Shown here piece after piece: positions 10,244-21,100 of a stretch of 32,607 nt of DNA; position 1 is the stretch's first letter; every line of letters begins with the position of its first letter. The DNA is from Planoprotostelium fungivorum (taxonomy: Eukaryota > Evosea > Variosea > Cavosteliida > Cavosteliaceae): contig MDYQ01000276.1 of NCBI GenBank assembly GCA_003024175.1, positions 1-32,607 of the forward strand, given 5' to 3'. Made by a program: the position numbers and the translations under genes. The notes below the pieces were generated by a model. The model was given only the letters and a program-made list of their open reading frames with translations. It made no database searches and was not told the origin of the DNA.

Positions 10244-12096
10244 ACCTCCCCGCACTATTCTTGACAATCAACGACCTCACAGCGAAAGCCGAGACAATGA
10301 AGACAACGATCAACATTGGAGCGACGATCTCCCATCTGATGTCTCCCTTCAAATCCACCGTGTTCCTCAGCTTCTTTGTTTCTTCTCTGCCCCCTTCTTT
10401 CTCTCTCTTAGCCTTCTCTTCTGCTGCTTTCTCTACTTGTCGGTGTCCCATCCTCGTATATCTGTTTTCCCTTCAGAGTCTGCAGATGACGACAATGTTT
10501 AGAGTGATCGATGATATGATGGGTGATCATGGAGGTGAAGATGTGATCATCAACAAGATGAGAAGGATGATCAGTGTACCTCATCATCTGTGCGAACATG
10601 ACTACAGGTTCAGGTATCTATCGTTCCATCAGATGCCACGACACGAAAGACACCCACCTGTCCTTCCACCATCCAGAACCCCTCGTTCGACTTGGAAGCG
10701 AGAAAGTGCCGACTCCACTTCCACACGGTCAGTGACGGTAGATCCGGTCGATATTCTCCCTCTCTCGGTTCGTAGAAATATTTCAGATATTTATCTCTCA
10801 GTCCGTCCTGTCATCTCATGAGATGACATCACGAGATGACGTCTCACCTTGTAGACTTGACCCTCGTCGAGGTACCAGGCGATGAATACACCGGACCAGT
10901 GGCCCGCACCAAACGATTGTTCACCGAACGGTTCGAACCTGCAGCGTTGGATCTCAATCGAATGGAATGTCACACCTCTCCCCGTTCCATTGGTATGAAA
11001 CCGTCCCCACGTCATCCTGAGTGGGTCAGTCGTTTCGAAATTTCCCGCCGAATTTGAGGGAGATTTCACCTCTGGTACCAATTGTACGCATTTCAATACA
11101 CCTTCTTTACTGTAGGACCACTCTTCAGTTGCATCACCATCGGGTGATGAATACTTGATGACACCTCCGTAGTGATCTTCTAAATACAATTGTCTTAATA
11201 GTCGGCTCTGTTGATCGTGTCAATTCTCTGTTGATGATGAAGGTGGGATCGTGATGATGGATCATGCGACGGCGTGTGTGACATCACCTTGTCTGATGGA
11301 GGAGAGATGAATGTAGCGAAAGAATTAGATGAGAGATTGGACAACAGTCCGTCTAAACGGACGACCCAGGTGGCCAACTCTTTGGCATCATCCGCCGTGA
11401 AAGTCCATGCCACATCAGATTGATCGAAGATGACAAATTGACCATCTGCACCGAAGTCACTCAGACGTCTGATGGAGAAAAGATGATGCATGGTCACCTC
11501 TCGGCATCGTGATGGACTTGATGCTGATCAGCCCGATGCCAAATTTCTCCGCTTCGGACTGTCTTTGGGTGAGACGATCGAGTCGAGGGGATGAAAAAGG
11601 TCTCAACTGTGGGATTGCTGTAACCGACGAGTTGTATGGCATCCAGACGAAAGAACAGTCGTTTACTCTTCTTCATCAGATTCTGTCCACTGGAGATGAC
11701 CAAAAATCCTTCGTGATAAACTCCTTGCTGTTCGAATGAGATGGACATTGAAGGTGGTGTTTCATAATAATCACTTTGATGAAAGCTTGAACTGGTAGAG
11801 ATTGTGTTCGAATGAGTTTCTTCGGCTTTGAATTTGGTGATTGTGAACTTGTGTCTTCTGTGACGCGTCGAGGTAATGATGGCGATTCGTATTCCTCCTC
11901 TTCTCTCTCTTTTTCTTGTTGTCGATGACTCTGTGTATCTGTCAAGTTGAATCGTATGGACTTGGCCACAGGACCGCATGCTGTCAGAATCAGAACATGC
12001 TCTCGTTTGATCGTGAATTAATAAAACGACAATAGAGATTGAATCACATGACATAGCCGTCGTTGGGTCCTCTTGACCGTTAAAGCCCTCCTGCAT
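10242..12096 (-). CDS. PH-domain protein with C-terminal membrane anchor
   Basis: Exons in minus order: 12096-12078, 11980-11793, 11727-11608, 11558-11518, 11468-11288, 11207-11070, 11016-10976, 10938-10848, 10807-10658, 10617-10580, 10461-10242; 408 aa. An acidic Ser-rich N-terminus is followed by a PH domain (~72-185; EGFLVISSG, KRLFFRLD, FVIFD, WTFTADDAKELATWV). Next comes an unidentified Trp/Tyr-rich region (~190-335; TVSYQWNGERF, GHWSGVFIAWYLDEG). A Lys/Glu-rich helix and one hydrophobic segment (~382-401, IVAPMLIVVFIVSAFAV) close the protein. This layout predicts a tail-anchored lipid-binding or membrane-contact protein. The 19-nt first exon is the least certain part; every other junction keeps phase. 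It is divergent from the UHRF1-like gene with 85 bp between ATGs. Confidence 0.85.
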
Positions 12097-12181
12097 GACG
12101 CTGATGGTCTGGTTGTGTCAGGTTGACAGCGTCTACAACCCCACTCATCTTTCATCAGGCGATGTGATCTCTGTAGCGGCA
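12097..12181. promoter_or_regulatory. 85-bp divergent promoter
   Basis: Only 85 bp lie between the ATG of the PH-anchor gene (12096, -) and the ATG of the UHRF1-like gene (12182, +). Both core promoters and 5' UTRs must fit here or reach into neighbouring coding or intron sequence. GTCTACAACCCC at 12131-12142 is a motif also found in several introns of the window. Confidence 0.5.
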
Positions 12182-15100
12182 ATGGAAGGAGGCATCAAAT
12201 TGTTCTTAACCTTCCAAGCAAACAAGTATGAGTTCATTCTAGAGCCTCCAGGGCGTGTCGAGGATCTCAGAGAGAAGATTTCGGCATTACTCAAGATACC
12301 AACAGAAACGCAGAGGTAGGGGTGGAAGAGGTCATATCTCTCGTTGATCTGTGCAGAATATTCTCGCATGGGAGAGAACTAGAAGATGGAAAGACAATGG
12401 TAAACGACTATCCCACGGCACCGGCGGCACCTCTTCAACTCTACATCAAGTATGTTGATAACGTCTGATCATTCGTCGTATAATCAACATCACAATCACA
12501 TCGACATTCGCTCACCCATTCCAGGCGAAAAGTAGTTCTGAAGCTGCCGCAGAGTCTGTTGGCCTCTCTCCCTCCTATCGAAGAAGAGAAGCCCGTCCAG
12601 GGAGAGACCAAAGAAGATAGTAGCAGTGAAGAAGAGCGCGCTCCTATCGCCACCAAGACCAAAGAAGTCCAACGCCAACGGGATGCCGCCATCTCATGTC
12701 AACACAAGATAGAAGACAACCGGATCATTGTCGATCTACCTGTATCGGGCATCTCAAAGACGAAGAACATGATTCCGGCCTACACAGAATACAGATACGA
12801 CGCCATATGGGGAATCAACCGCGCCGACATCCTCTCCATCGCAGAAGAGGTGCACGATGATGGACCATCCCACGTTGACATCGAGAACAGAGAGGAAACG
12901 ATCGATTCTATTTCAGATGTGAAGGAATCGATGCCGACGACAGCCAAGTTCGCAGATACAGTCTACTCCAAATGGGCAAATACAGACTACCTGGTGAGCC
13001 ATACTCTCTCTCCATTGAAATGACAGTCAAATGCAGGTGAAGCTCTCCTCTACCCCGTAGACTATCGCCCTTCCATCGAAAACGGAGATTTACACTTTGA
13101 GATACCCTTGGACACATTCGTATCTGAAAGAAGAGACAGTGAGCTCATCCCATCGTGATGATGAACACCCACTGAACGCAAACAGCCTGGGACGATCAAC
13201 AGTACTTCTCCATCTGCTTCTTAGATGACGATGGGTGTGTCGTGTGTGGTGCATTCGACCGACCAAAGAACATCATACTGTGTGACACGTGTGAAGCACA
13301 GTATCACGATACTTGTCTGGACCCTCCCGCCGACATCAAGGAACTGGTTGGCAAGTGGTACTGCCCAAAGTGAGATACCGACGAAATTTCGTCTTACGTA
13401 CGACAGGTGTGAGGAGAAGAGGAAGAAACAAGGTGGACGAACGAAGAAACCGGAGGTGAAATCACGCGTTGGGATTGGAAACTAAAAGAGGGAGGTTCAT
13501 TTTGGGAAGATCGCGGGAGTGGAGTGTGGGCTGTGGTTATCATCCAGAGAGGAGTTGAGTAGCAGTGGACTGCACACACCGGTGGTATCGGGGATACACG
13601 GATTGGCCGGAGGTGGGTTCCCGCCAATTTCGAAATTTGAATTTCGAACAGAGGGAGTGTGGTCCATACTACTGACGGCAGGTCTGCCGGGAGACACAGA
13701 CGAAGGAGATATTCTCATCTACACAGGTTCGAATTTTCATCGAAAATTCATCGTCTCATTGAAATGAAACAGGTAGAGAGCAGATATCCCAGACGGTGAG
13801 AAAGAAGATGTAATTGGAGAAAATGAATTCAATGGATAATTACAGGGCAACATCGAGTTTTCAAAGTGCAATCAATCTCTTGTCTTCAACTGCACTGGAA
13901 AATACCAAGATTGCACCAGTTGTCTTCCATACAAATTGTGCAACAGCTGTAAGAAGAACTGGAGGAAGGGAAAACCGGTGAGAAAAAAAGGGAGGGAGTG
14001 GGGATTGAAGCGAGGGCAGGTGCGAGTGTGCAGGAGTTTCAAGTGCAAGAAATACAGCAAGTATGCACCCGAGCAGGGAATACGTTACGATGGTCTGTAC
14101 AAGGTGAGACATCTCACGAGACATCATCGTGACGAGAGAAGGTGGAGGACTATTGGCTCGAACAAGATTCGAACAGACAGAGAGTGAGTGTCTAAAAATA
14201 GAACAGTCTTCCCATTCCATCTGACATCATCTGTTGCAATCGAATCTTTCAAACCCAACGACAGAAGCATCGACTGGAACATTGTCTTGACACACGAACA
14301 GGTCTTAAAATATCGACTGAGGAGAGACGATAACGAACCCGCACCCTACGAGAAAGACATGAAAGAGAACAAGAGACAGAAGCCTCTCCCATCTCCCGAC
14401 CAAGAAGGAGAGAAGACACACAAGAAGCTAAAAATAGACGATCAGACCAGGAAGAACCAAACGAGACGATCGTTGGAAGAACAAGAAGAGAAGACATCGA
14501 AACGACAACCAAAGATCCTGGTGGGCTGGGAACCTCAGGGAAGATCCTGAAATCTCGCAGAAAGTCAACGGAGAGATGAAACGGTGCATTGACTCGGACC
14601 AACGCAACAGCCGACAGTGGAAGAAGATCACGAGAGCTATAGACAGTGGAGAGAAGATATTCATCGAAAACCTCCTCCGAGACTTTCAATGTCTGTCTTG
14701 TCACAAGAGACCGAACAACCCGTACACCACCGACCGCTGCGGCCACAATTTTTGCGACGACTGCGCGGTATCTTTGGGTGATGACGTCACGTGACGTCAC
14801 GACACGTCACTAAAGAGCGTCAGGAGGCTTCTGTGTCTGCCGGGAGAAGATTGGAGAATTTTCGTCCGTGCGGTCCGTTCCCATCAACACGCACCTCAAG
14901 AGAATCCTCAGTTTATTATCCGAACAGCTCCACGCCGGACAGGTGAAGTGACTCCACGGATTCTCCACGAGATTCCTCACCCGTCTCAGGGTCATCCATT
15001 GAGAGAGGAACTACTCAAATTGATGAGAAAAGACACGTACAACCGAAGGCGCTGGGGCGGCGTTGTAGACGACTGCGAAGACGGTCTCACAGAAGGGGAG

Positions 15101-15365
15101 GGTTCTCTCAGAGGAAGAGTAGAGAAGGATTTCCAGTGCTCCATCTGCATGGAGGTACCTCAAGAACCCACGACGACGACTTGCGGACACAACTATTGCC
15201 TGCCGTGCCTGAAGAACACGCTCACTCTACTGCGTGAGTGACGATGATGATGATGGAAGAGAACTGATGGAAACAGATGATCGGTGTCCGGTGTGTCGTT
15301 CGAATATCAATCGGGTGGAGAGGAACGAAGAATTGAGCCGATTGCTGGGGATGATCTTCAAATAA
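12182..15365 (+). CDS. UHRF1: UHRF1-like E3 ligase with two C-terminal RINGs
   Basis: Predicted nuclear reader of hemimethylated DNA and ubiquitin ligase. Exons: 12182-12315, 12357-12449, 12525-12993, 13027-13138, 13186-13369, 13407-13455, 13489-13612, 13652-13726, 13773-13795, 13846-13977, 14020-14103, 14142-14183, 14302-14520, 14561-14777, 14818-14942, 14990-15233, 15277-15365; 804 aa. UBL ~1-75; unassigned region ~80-265; PHD finger 287-332 (CVVCGAF...ILCDTCE...WYCPKC); SRA ~350-515 (SGIHGLAG, KYSKYAPEQGIRYDG, RLRRDDNEPAPY); RING 1 624-660 (CLSC, RCGHNFCDDC); RING 2 744-782 (CSIC, TCGHNYCLPC, CPVC). UHRF1 has one RING after the SRA; plant VIM/ORTH proteins flank the SRA with two. No tandem Tudor domain was recognised. 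The acceptor of exon 7 could be 13495 instead. Confidence 0.92.
14782..14799. repeat. 18-bp perfect palindrome in UHRF1-like intron
   Basis: TGACGTCACGTGACGTCA reads identically on both strands. It contains two CRE-type TGACGTCA boxes sharing a central CACGTG. It lies in the 40-nt intron 14778-14817, four bases after the donor. Confidence 0.9.
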
Positions 15366-15366
15366 A
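15361..15366 (+). terminator. AATAAA overlapping UHRF1-like stop
   Basis: AATAAA contains the TAA stop (15363-15365), so the poly(A) signal is embedded in the end of the reading frame. Confidence 0.5.
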
Positions 15367-15997
15367 GAATTTGTGATGATGAGATCTACTCAGCCGGAAC
15401 ATCATCACGGTTGATCTTCTGAACGTGTCCAGATCAGCCCGAAACGTTTGTTAAACCACGTGGTCTCTCATCACGGTGAGAGCCCTCCGGAGATTCCTCA
15501 CGTGTCCTCACGTGAACAACTTAATCCATCTCCAACTCCTGACGTCCAGCCGTGTCGATCGATTAAAGAGACATTCTGCAGATAGAGAATGTATTGACAT
15601 ATGATATCATGCATCGTGCGGTGTTCATTTTCATAGAGGGAGGGTCCTATGTGATCCATCTAGATGGTTCCACGGATGACCGAAAGGTGTGTATCCTAAG
15701 AGTGAGAGAGAATGGAACCATTGGGGGAGATTCGGATGAAATATCGTCTGTGGGAGTTCAAAACGTTATGTGGTACGCTGTGTAATGTGACACCAACTTA
15801 CGGGGGGCAATATTGCCTATAAGATCGCGTTAAGCAAACGTGTATCATCTGACGTGATGATAGAGTCATACTGAAGCCATCCATCGCTTGACGACCGACG
15901 GAGACTCCGAACTCTGTTGGCAACAGTTGTACCGAACAATGAGGGAGGATTCCTGAGGAGGTGCCTCATCGTCTAAACGCACGGCGAGCATGCTCGC
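15366..15997. other. Intergenic before homeobox gene
   Basis: No confident gene. A plus frame from ATG 15609 to the stop at 15783-15785 (58 codons, MHRAVFIFIEGGSYVIHLDG...) has no known domain. Just before the homeobox start lies a 14-bp palindrome (15984-15997) with a mini-ORF. Confidence 0.4.
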
Positions 15998-16001
15998 ATG
16001 A
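15984..16001 (+). promoter_or_regulatory. Palindrome and 3-codon uORF at homeobox start
   Basis: GCGAGCATGCTCGC (15984-15997) is a perfect palindrome that abuts the homeobox ATG (15998). The ATG in its centre (15990) opens a uORF of Met-Leu-Ala that stops at TGA 15999-16001. That stop overlaps the main start codon. Confidence 0.6.
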
Positions 16002-16354
16002 AGATTTCAGACCTCGTCCACTCAACCAACACCACCACTTTGCAACCCATCGCCTTCACTCTGCCCGATGAAGAAGACGAGACGTCCGAGATAGATTCTG
16101 CCGATGGTGGGCTCGAAGTGAACATCAGAGCCAGGAGAGTGGTAGTTCCTCCCCAGCAGAAAGATTATTTAGAGTCCATTTTCCAGGTCACACCCTATCC
16201 AGATAACGAACTCAAGAGGGAGCTGGCAGACAAATTTAAGACGAGTGGGCGATGGATCATCTTCTTTCTTCATGTTCACTGAAATACAGCACCGAGAAAG
16301 ATACAAGTATGGTTTCAGAATCGAAGACAGAAGCAGAGGATCGAGAATGGATGA
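15998..16354 (+). CDS. Small homeodomain protein
   Basis: Predicted sequence-specific DNA-binding transcription factor of 103 aa. Exons 15998-16244 and 16290-16354 are separated by a 45-nt intron at a phase-1 codon. An acidic Ser/Glu segment (residues 24-40) precedes a homeodomain that fills the rest (46-103): RRVVVPPQQKDYLESIF..., then TPRKIQVWFQNRRQKQR with the invariant W90, F91, N93 and R95 of helix 3. It looks like a typical homeodomain with no TALE-type insertion. There is almost no sequence after it, so any effector function must sit in the acidic N-terminus or in partners. It is convergent with the GT32 gene, 88 bp away. Confidence 0.93.
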
Positions 16355-16442
16355 GAGGACACAAAGATGCACGGTGGACGTGTCGGGAACCTTTCAGACA
16401 ACAAAGAGGACGATGTGATGTCTGAACGCCCCGTATCTCTCT

Positions 16443-17748
16443 TCAATCTTCCTTTATGTCATCTCTCCAAGTCCCCGTCGTGTGATGCACGATGTATGAG
16501 TCTTTCGTGTCTATGTTGTTGAATCTCTTCTTGTGAAGCAAGATGAGGTCCCCCACTCTCATCGTCTCAACGAAACCGGTCACGTTCTTTCCACTGAAGG
16601 CACCGTAGCCAGCGTTCCACGTGGCATCTTCTTTCAGATCTTGCACCGAGATGCCTCCGGGGCCTCTTCTATTCCAATACCCTGACGGAAGGTGAGAAGA
16701 AGAGAAGGGAGGGGAAGATGATTGCATGTGATGGATGACGATCTCGATCGTGTCGTGGAACATCATGTGATGGCAGTGATAGGGTTCTCACAGAAGATCT
16801 CATCTGTATAAGGTCCGGGCCCCGTCCACTGCTCGATGTCCCTCTGGTTCACATCTCCCAACAGTCCTGTCCTCTTTAACTCTCATGCGACACGTGATCA
16901 CCACTCACCCGCCTCCGCTCTGTTCATCGTCTGGACGACAACATTTGAGACGATGTTCACCAGGGCAGGGTGGCCTGACTTAAACATCATGCAGTACTGA
17001 GCGATCTGAAATCTGCGCTGCGCGAGCATCTTGCCCGTGGGTTGGTCTTGCTCGTTCGCAACGACACCGCCGATGTCTTTCCAGTCGGTGTAGAGACCAG
17101 ATGGGATCCAATCTTCCGGCTTCACTTTCAGAGTGACATCCATGTCTGAATAGTGGTGAGAAGATGAGTTTTGATGATGTGTGAGAATGGAGGTGATGAT
17201 GATGATGTTACCTGCCCAGATTCCTCCGTGTGCGAGAAGAACGAGATAGCGAAAGAAATCGGATCGTAAGATGACTTTGGGCATGAGGTACCAGGCGGCC
17301 AAGATCTGAAGAGATGGGTGAGGGAAGTCTATGACACGTGGAGAGTCACCTGGGGGATTTTGTAGTATTTCTCCTTCACCCATTCGTCCATATCATTATC
17401 ATCATACAAGTGCAGCTTCCAATCGGGGGCAATGTTTTTCCATGTGTTGGTGATCTTCATTCGATCTGAATCGAGTTCCTTCGTCTTCCACGACCTCCAT
17501 ACGCTCTTTGGAATGGGCTCTTGTGTTCGATACGGAAAGACGGCCTTGATCTGTTGGTATAATGTCTTGTCTGACATCGTCTGCACACAATTGGAGAACT
17601 CCACTCTCGGTGTCTTTGTTGTGAGGCGTAAGATGACAAATAACATCACCACCAGTATACAGACAAAATGGATGGGTCGACGTTGAATGTGACCGATGAT
17701 GGGCTCTAAAGGCGCCAAGGACGATGTCCTCCGAGGTGAACCTCCCAT
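16443..17748 (-). CDS. OCH1/GT32-type Golgi glycosyltransferase
   Basis: Probable type II Golgi enzyme that transfers a sugar (mannose in fungal OCH1) to glycans. Exons in minus order: 17748-17350, 17305-17212, 17145-16909, 16866-16792, 16681-16443; 347 aa, every junction in phase. A short cytosolic N-terminus with an Arg pair is followed by one signal-anchor (~26-42, IHFVCILVVMLFVIL). The lumenal domain has IPKSVWRSWKT, then FFRYLVLLAHGGIWADMDV with the DXD metal-nucleotide site at D165-M-D167. The second intron splits the codon of D165. The C-terminal part has TGPGPYTDEIF and WNAGYG, typical of the family. The sugar specificity cannot be told from sequence. Confidence 0.92.
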
Positions 17749-18184
17749 TTTGATTCCGACTTCGCGTTTCGAACTTGTAGTGTTCGCTCGGTTGCTTCAA
17801 GCCAATTGATGAGGGGAGAAAGGTTGACGGGGTGATGTGATATGATGCCACATCAACGTTGTAAAATAGGGATTATTATAATAACCGATCAAAATCATCA
17901 CAAGAATTCCAGTGGTGAGCTATCTGCCTTTCGAAAAACGGAACCTGTGCACCGTCTTGAAGTATGATGGAATGCTTTTTCTATTGAGAGAGAGAAATGA
18001 GTCACATCTCTCAACGATGACGCTCGAAATAGAACGTGAGAGTATTTAGAGTGAACGGATCTTGCCACCGAGGAGAGAGATGATGGAATACCTTGCATCA
18101 CATCAGGCGCTCGAGAGTGCCAAGGAATGTTCTGACATCTGTTGACATCACACCGCGGTCGTCTTCCGTCATTCTTGGATTGCC
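17749..18184. other. Intergenic, divergent promoters
   Basis: This spacer lies between the GT32 start (-) and the G8-protein start (+). Frames are short and featureless (e.g. 17898-18101, -). An AT-rich TATTATAATAA stretch near 17874-17884 could act as a core promoter for either gene. Confidence 0.4.
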
Positions 18185-21100
18185 ATGAGGAACGGCATCA
18201 CCCTCTTCGGGTGTCTCCTGTGTATTCTTATCACATCTGCATGTGATTACTCAGGCCAGACATGGTCCTCCAGTGTGTGAACGATATCTGATACGGACAT
18301 CTGACATCATTCAGCTCAACCTCTGAAGGCGGGCTCCAACATTGTTATCCCTGCCGGCTCCCGAGTCCTCTTGGACGCTTCTCCAAAGGTCGTCTACGGT
18401 TCCATCTCCATTTCAGGCACTCTCGTCGTAGCCAATGCAGACGTAGAACTCAGTTCAGAATGGATTCGCGTTCAAAATGGAGGTGAGTCAATTCTTCACC
18501 TTCACCTCAAGATTGACTCTGTGTCAAGGTTCTTTGATTGTTGGAACTTCGGATTGTCCAATCACGAAGAAGGTCACCATCACTTTGAATGGTTTGAGAG
18601 GCTCAACTAACGAAATGGGCAGCGATCCCGTCGATGGAGGTGCATTCATTTTCCACCTCATTGTCGTTTCATCTCACCCGTTCCAGCTACATTCGGAACC
18701 AAAGGGCTCATCGTGGCTACTGGAGGTTCAGTTCAGATGTTCGGTTCCATCAATGGACCTACCTGGACTCGTCTCTCTTCTACCGCTCGTAATGGCACCA
18801 AAACACTCCAACTGGAAGATTCCATCAATTGGTCGGTGCGTGCGACCCCACCTCTCATCTTTTAGACATCACATCTCATTGATCTCAGGTGGGAGACAAG
18901 GTGGTCATCGCGTCCACCGATTTCTCTGAGGTCTTGGATTTCAAAGCGTATCAAGGAAAGGATGATTACAAAGAGGTGAAGAGTGGTATCATCATCGTGC
19001 TGACGTCGGTCATCAGTCCATCGGTCAACCTTTCCCTGATCAGAACGAAGTTCGCACCATCGCAGCCGTGAACGGTGAGACGCATTGTAGATGAAGAACA
19101 AACTGATTGAACATGTATAGGAAAGCAGATCACCTTGGATGCACCTCTGACCTTTGATCACTGGGGACAAGGAAATGAAAAGGCCGAAGTGGGGTGATTC
19201 ATCCATCTACAATAGTGTAGATGAACAAATGTTACAGACTACTGACAAGACGCATCGTGATCAAGGGAGACGACCGAAGTGCCAGCGATAATTTCGGAGG
19301 TGAGATTTTATTTACTTTTATTCTCCGTCTACAACCCCACAGGTCACTTCTTGATGCGTAAGGGTCCCATCACCCAGGTAGAGCCACCACAGACACTTCG
19401 AACTGAAATCTCGCAGATATCTGGCGTAGAATTCACTCAGATGGGACAGCAGGGCATATTGGGTAGGTATCCAGCTCACTTTCACGTCATGCAAGACACG
19501 ACCGACGTTTTCTTCTCCTCCAATTCGATCCACGATACATTCCAGAGGGCCATCAGCGTCCACGGTGAGTCATCGCACGAGACAACTTGGCTCATGCATC
19601 ACGAAGAGATGTGTCTCATCATCACGAGATTGACAGGGAACAGAATCGTACAACGTCAAGTTAGAGAACAATGTGGCTTTCAATGTGAAGGGTCACATGT
19701 ACTTCTTAGAGGATGGAGGAGAGCACAACACCCTCTTCCATCACAACTTGGGTGATTAACACATCCCCACACATCATCTCACATCATCACACATCATCAC
19801 ACGTCATCACGATGGATTGAATGGAACAGGTGTGAAGGCAGACCCGATTGGTAGAGAGACTGGTAGACAACTGTTGCCCACCGACAACCGTCCCGCCATC
19901 TTCTGGATCACCAACCCCGACAACACCTGGACGGACAATGCCGCCGTGGGAGGTATCTACAACGTTGTAGACGGTCGATCTATCCTGACATCGCAGGTTT
20001 TCACGGATACTGGTTTTCCATGGCCGAACACCCCATGGCCGTCGGTGAGTTTCCATCCAAATCTCCACCACCTCCACACGAGATTTCACTCCTCCTCACC
20101 CTCTGTCAGGTGCTAAGCTGTGGGCCAACTCCCCTTGGATGTGGCCTCGCAGGTTACCTCTCAAGAAATTTGATGGAAATGTCGCTCACTCTGTTCGTCA
20201 CACTGGCCTCATGATCGATGACATGCAGAAGGCAGACGGTACCACTGAAATGGGTAACTACAGCCCCAGAGAGGTACGGGAGTTTTCATCGAAATCCACA
20301 CGAAAGTGACGGAGGAGTAGGGACCGTACAACGACACGTTGGCGGGAAAACCGGTGACGGCCGTGTACAATCGCTTCACGGCGTACAAGTGTAGAGACAG
20401 TGGAGTGTGGGGTAAGGGTGCGGGTGGTCGATTTACCTCTCTGTACCTATCCGATAATTCTCGCGCTTTCATGGTCAACGGTAACAGTCTATTGGAGAAT
20501 TCCATCATCGTGGGAGAGACAGACAACAAGTGAGGACGGTGTGGGCGGGTTGTAGATTGACGAGATATCAGGGGAAATCGAATCTTTCCGTACAACAATG
20601 CGGATAGGAGTTATCCTGATCCATGGGGTAACGTCAACACCATCCTATCTGGTGATTCATCTCATCTCCATCTCCATTCCATCTCAGATGATGTAGACGC
20701 TGACGACCGACACAGGTCACAGCTCGTACGACTTTGGTGGTCCCCAGCTCTTAGTCAACAACAAATTTGTCAATTTCGTTTCCACGGATAAGAGGAAAGC
20801 TGGTGCTCTCGTTTCTCTCGCATACGGTCCATACATGAATTACCCGAAGAACCAACTGTCTCAATTGACTTTCGACAATGCCAACCAGGTGAAGAGATGT
20901 CGTACGAGATATCTCAACGAGTGACAGGTATACATTGCGTACAGTAACGTGGACGCCCAATACGGCTGGAACGTGATCGATATCGATGGCACTACAACGG
21001 GAGTGAAGGGAGGGGCATGGATTCAAAGCAATGAAACCCACGTCAGGAGGCAGGGTTGTCAACTCAAAAGTTCATGGAACGCCTACGTGTGTCCTCTCTT

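Noticed and set aside
12525-13026. Reading through intron 12994-13026 using the nearer-downstream acceptor before GTGAAG
   Set aside because: That join hits a stop at once; the acceptor at 13026 gives SNAGEALLYPVDY and stays open.
14249-14800. Minus frame of 183 codons over the UHRF1-like gene
   Set aside because: It is the mirror of the Lys/Glu/Arg-rich SRA-RING linker exons; Ser/Val/Leu-rich with no domain.
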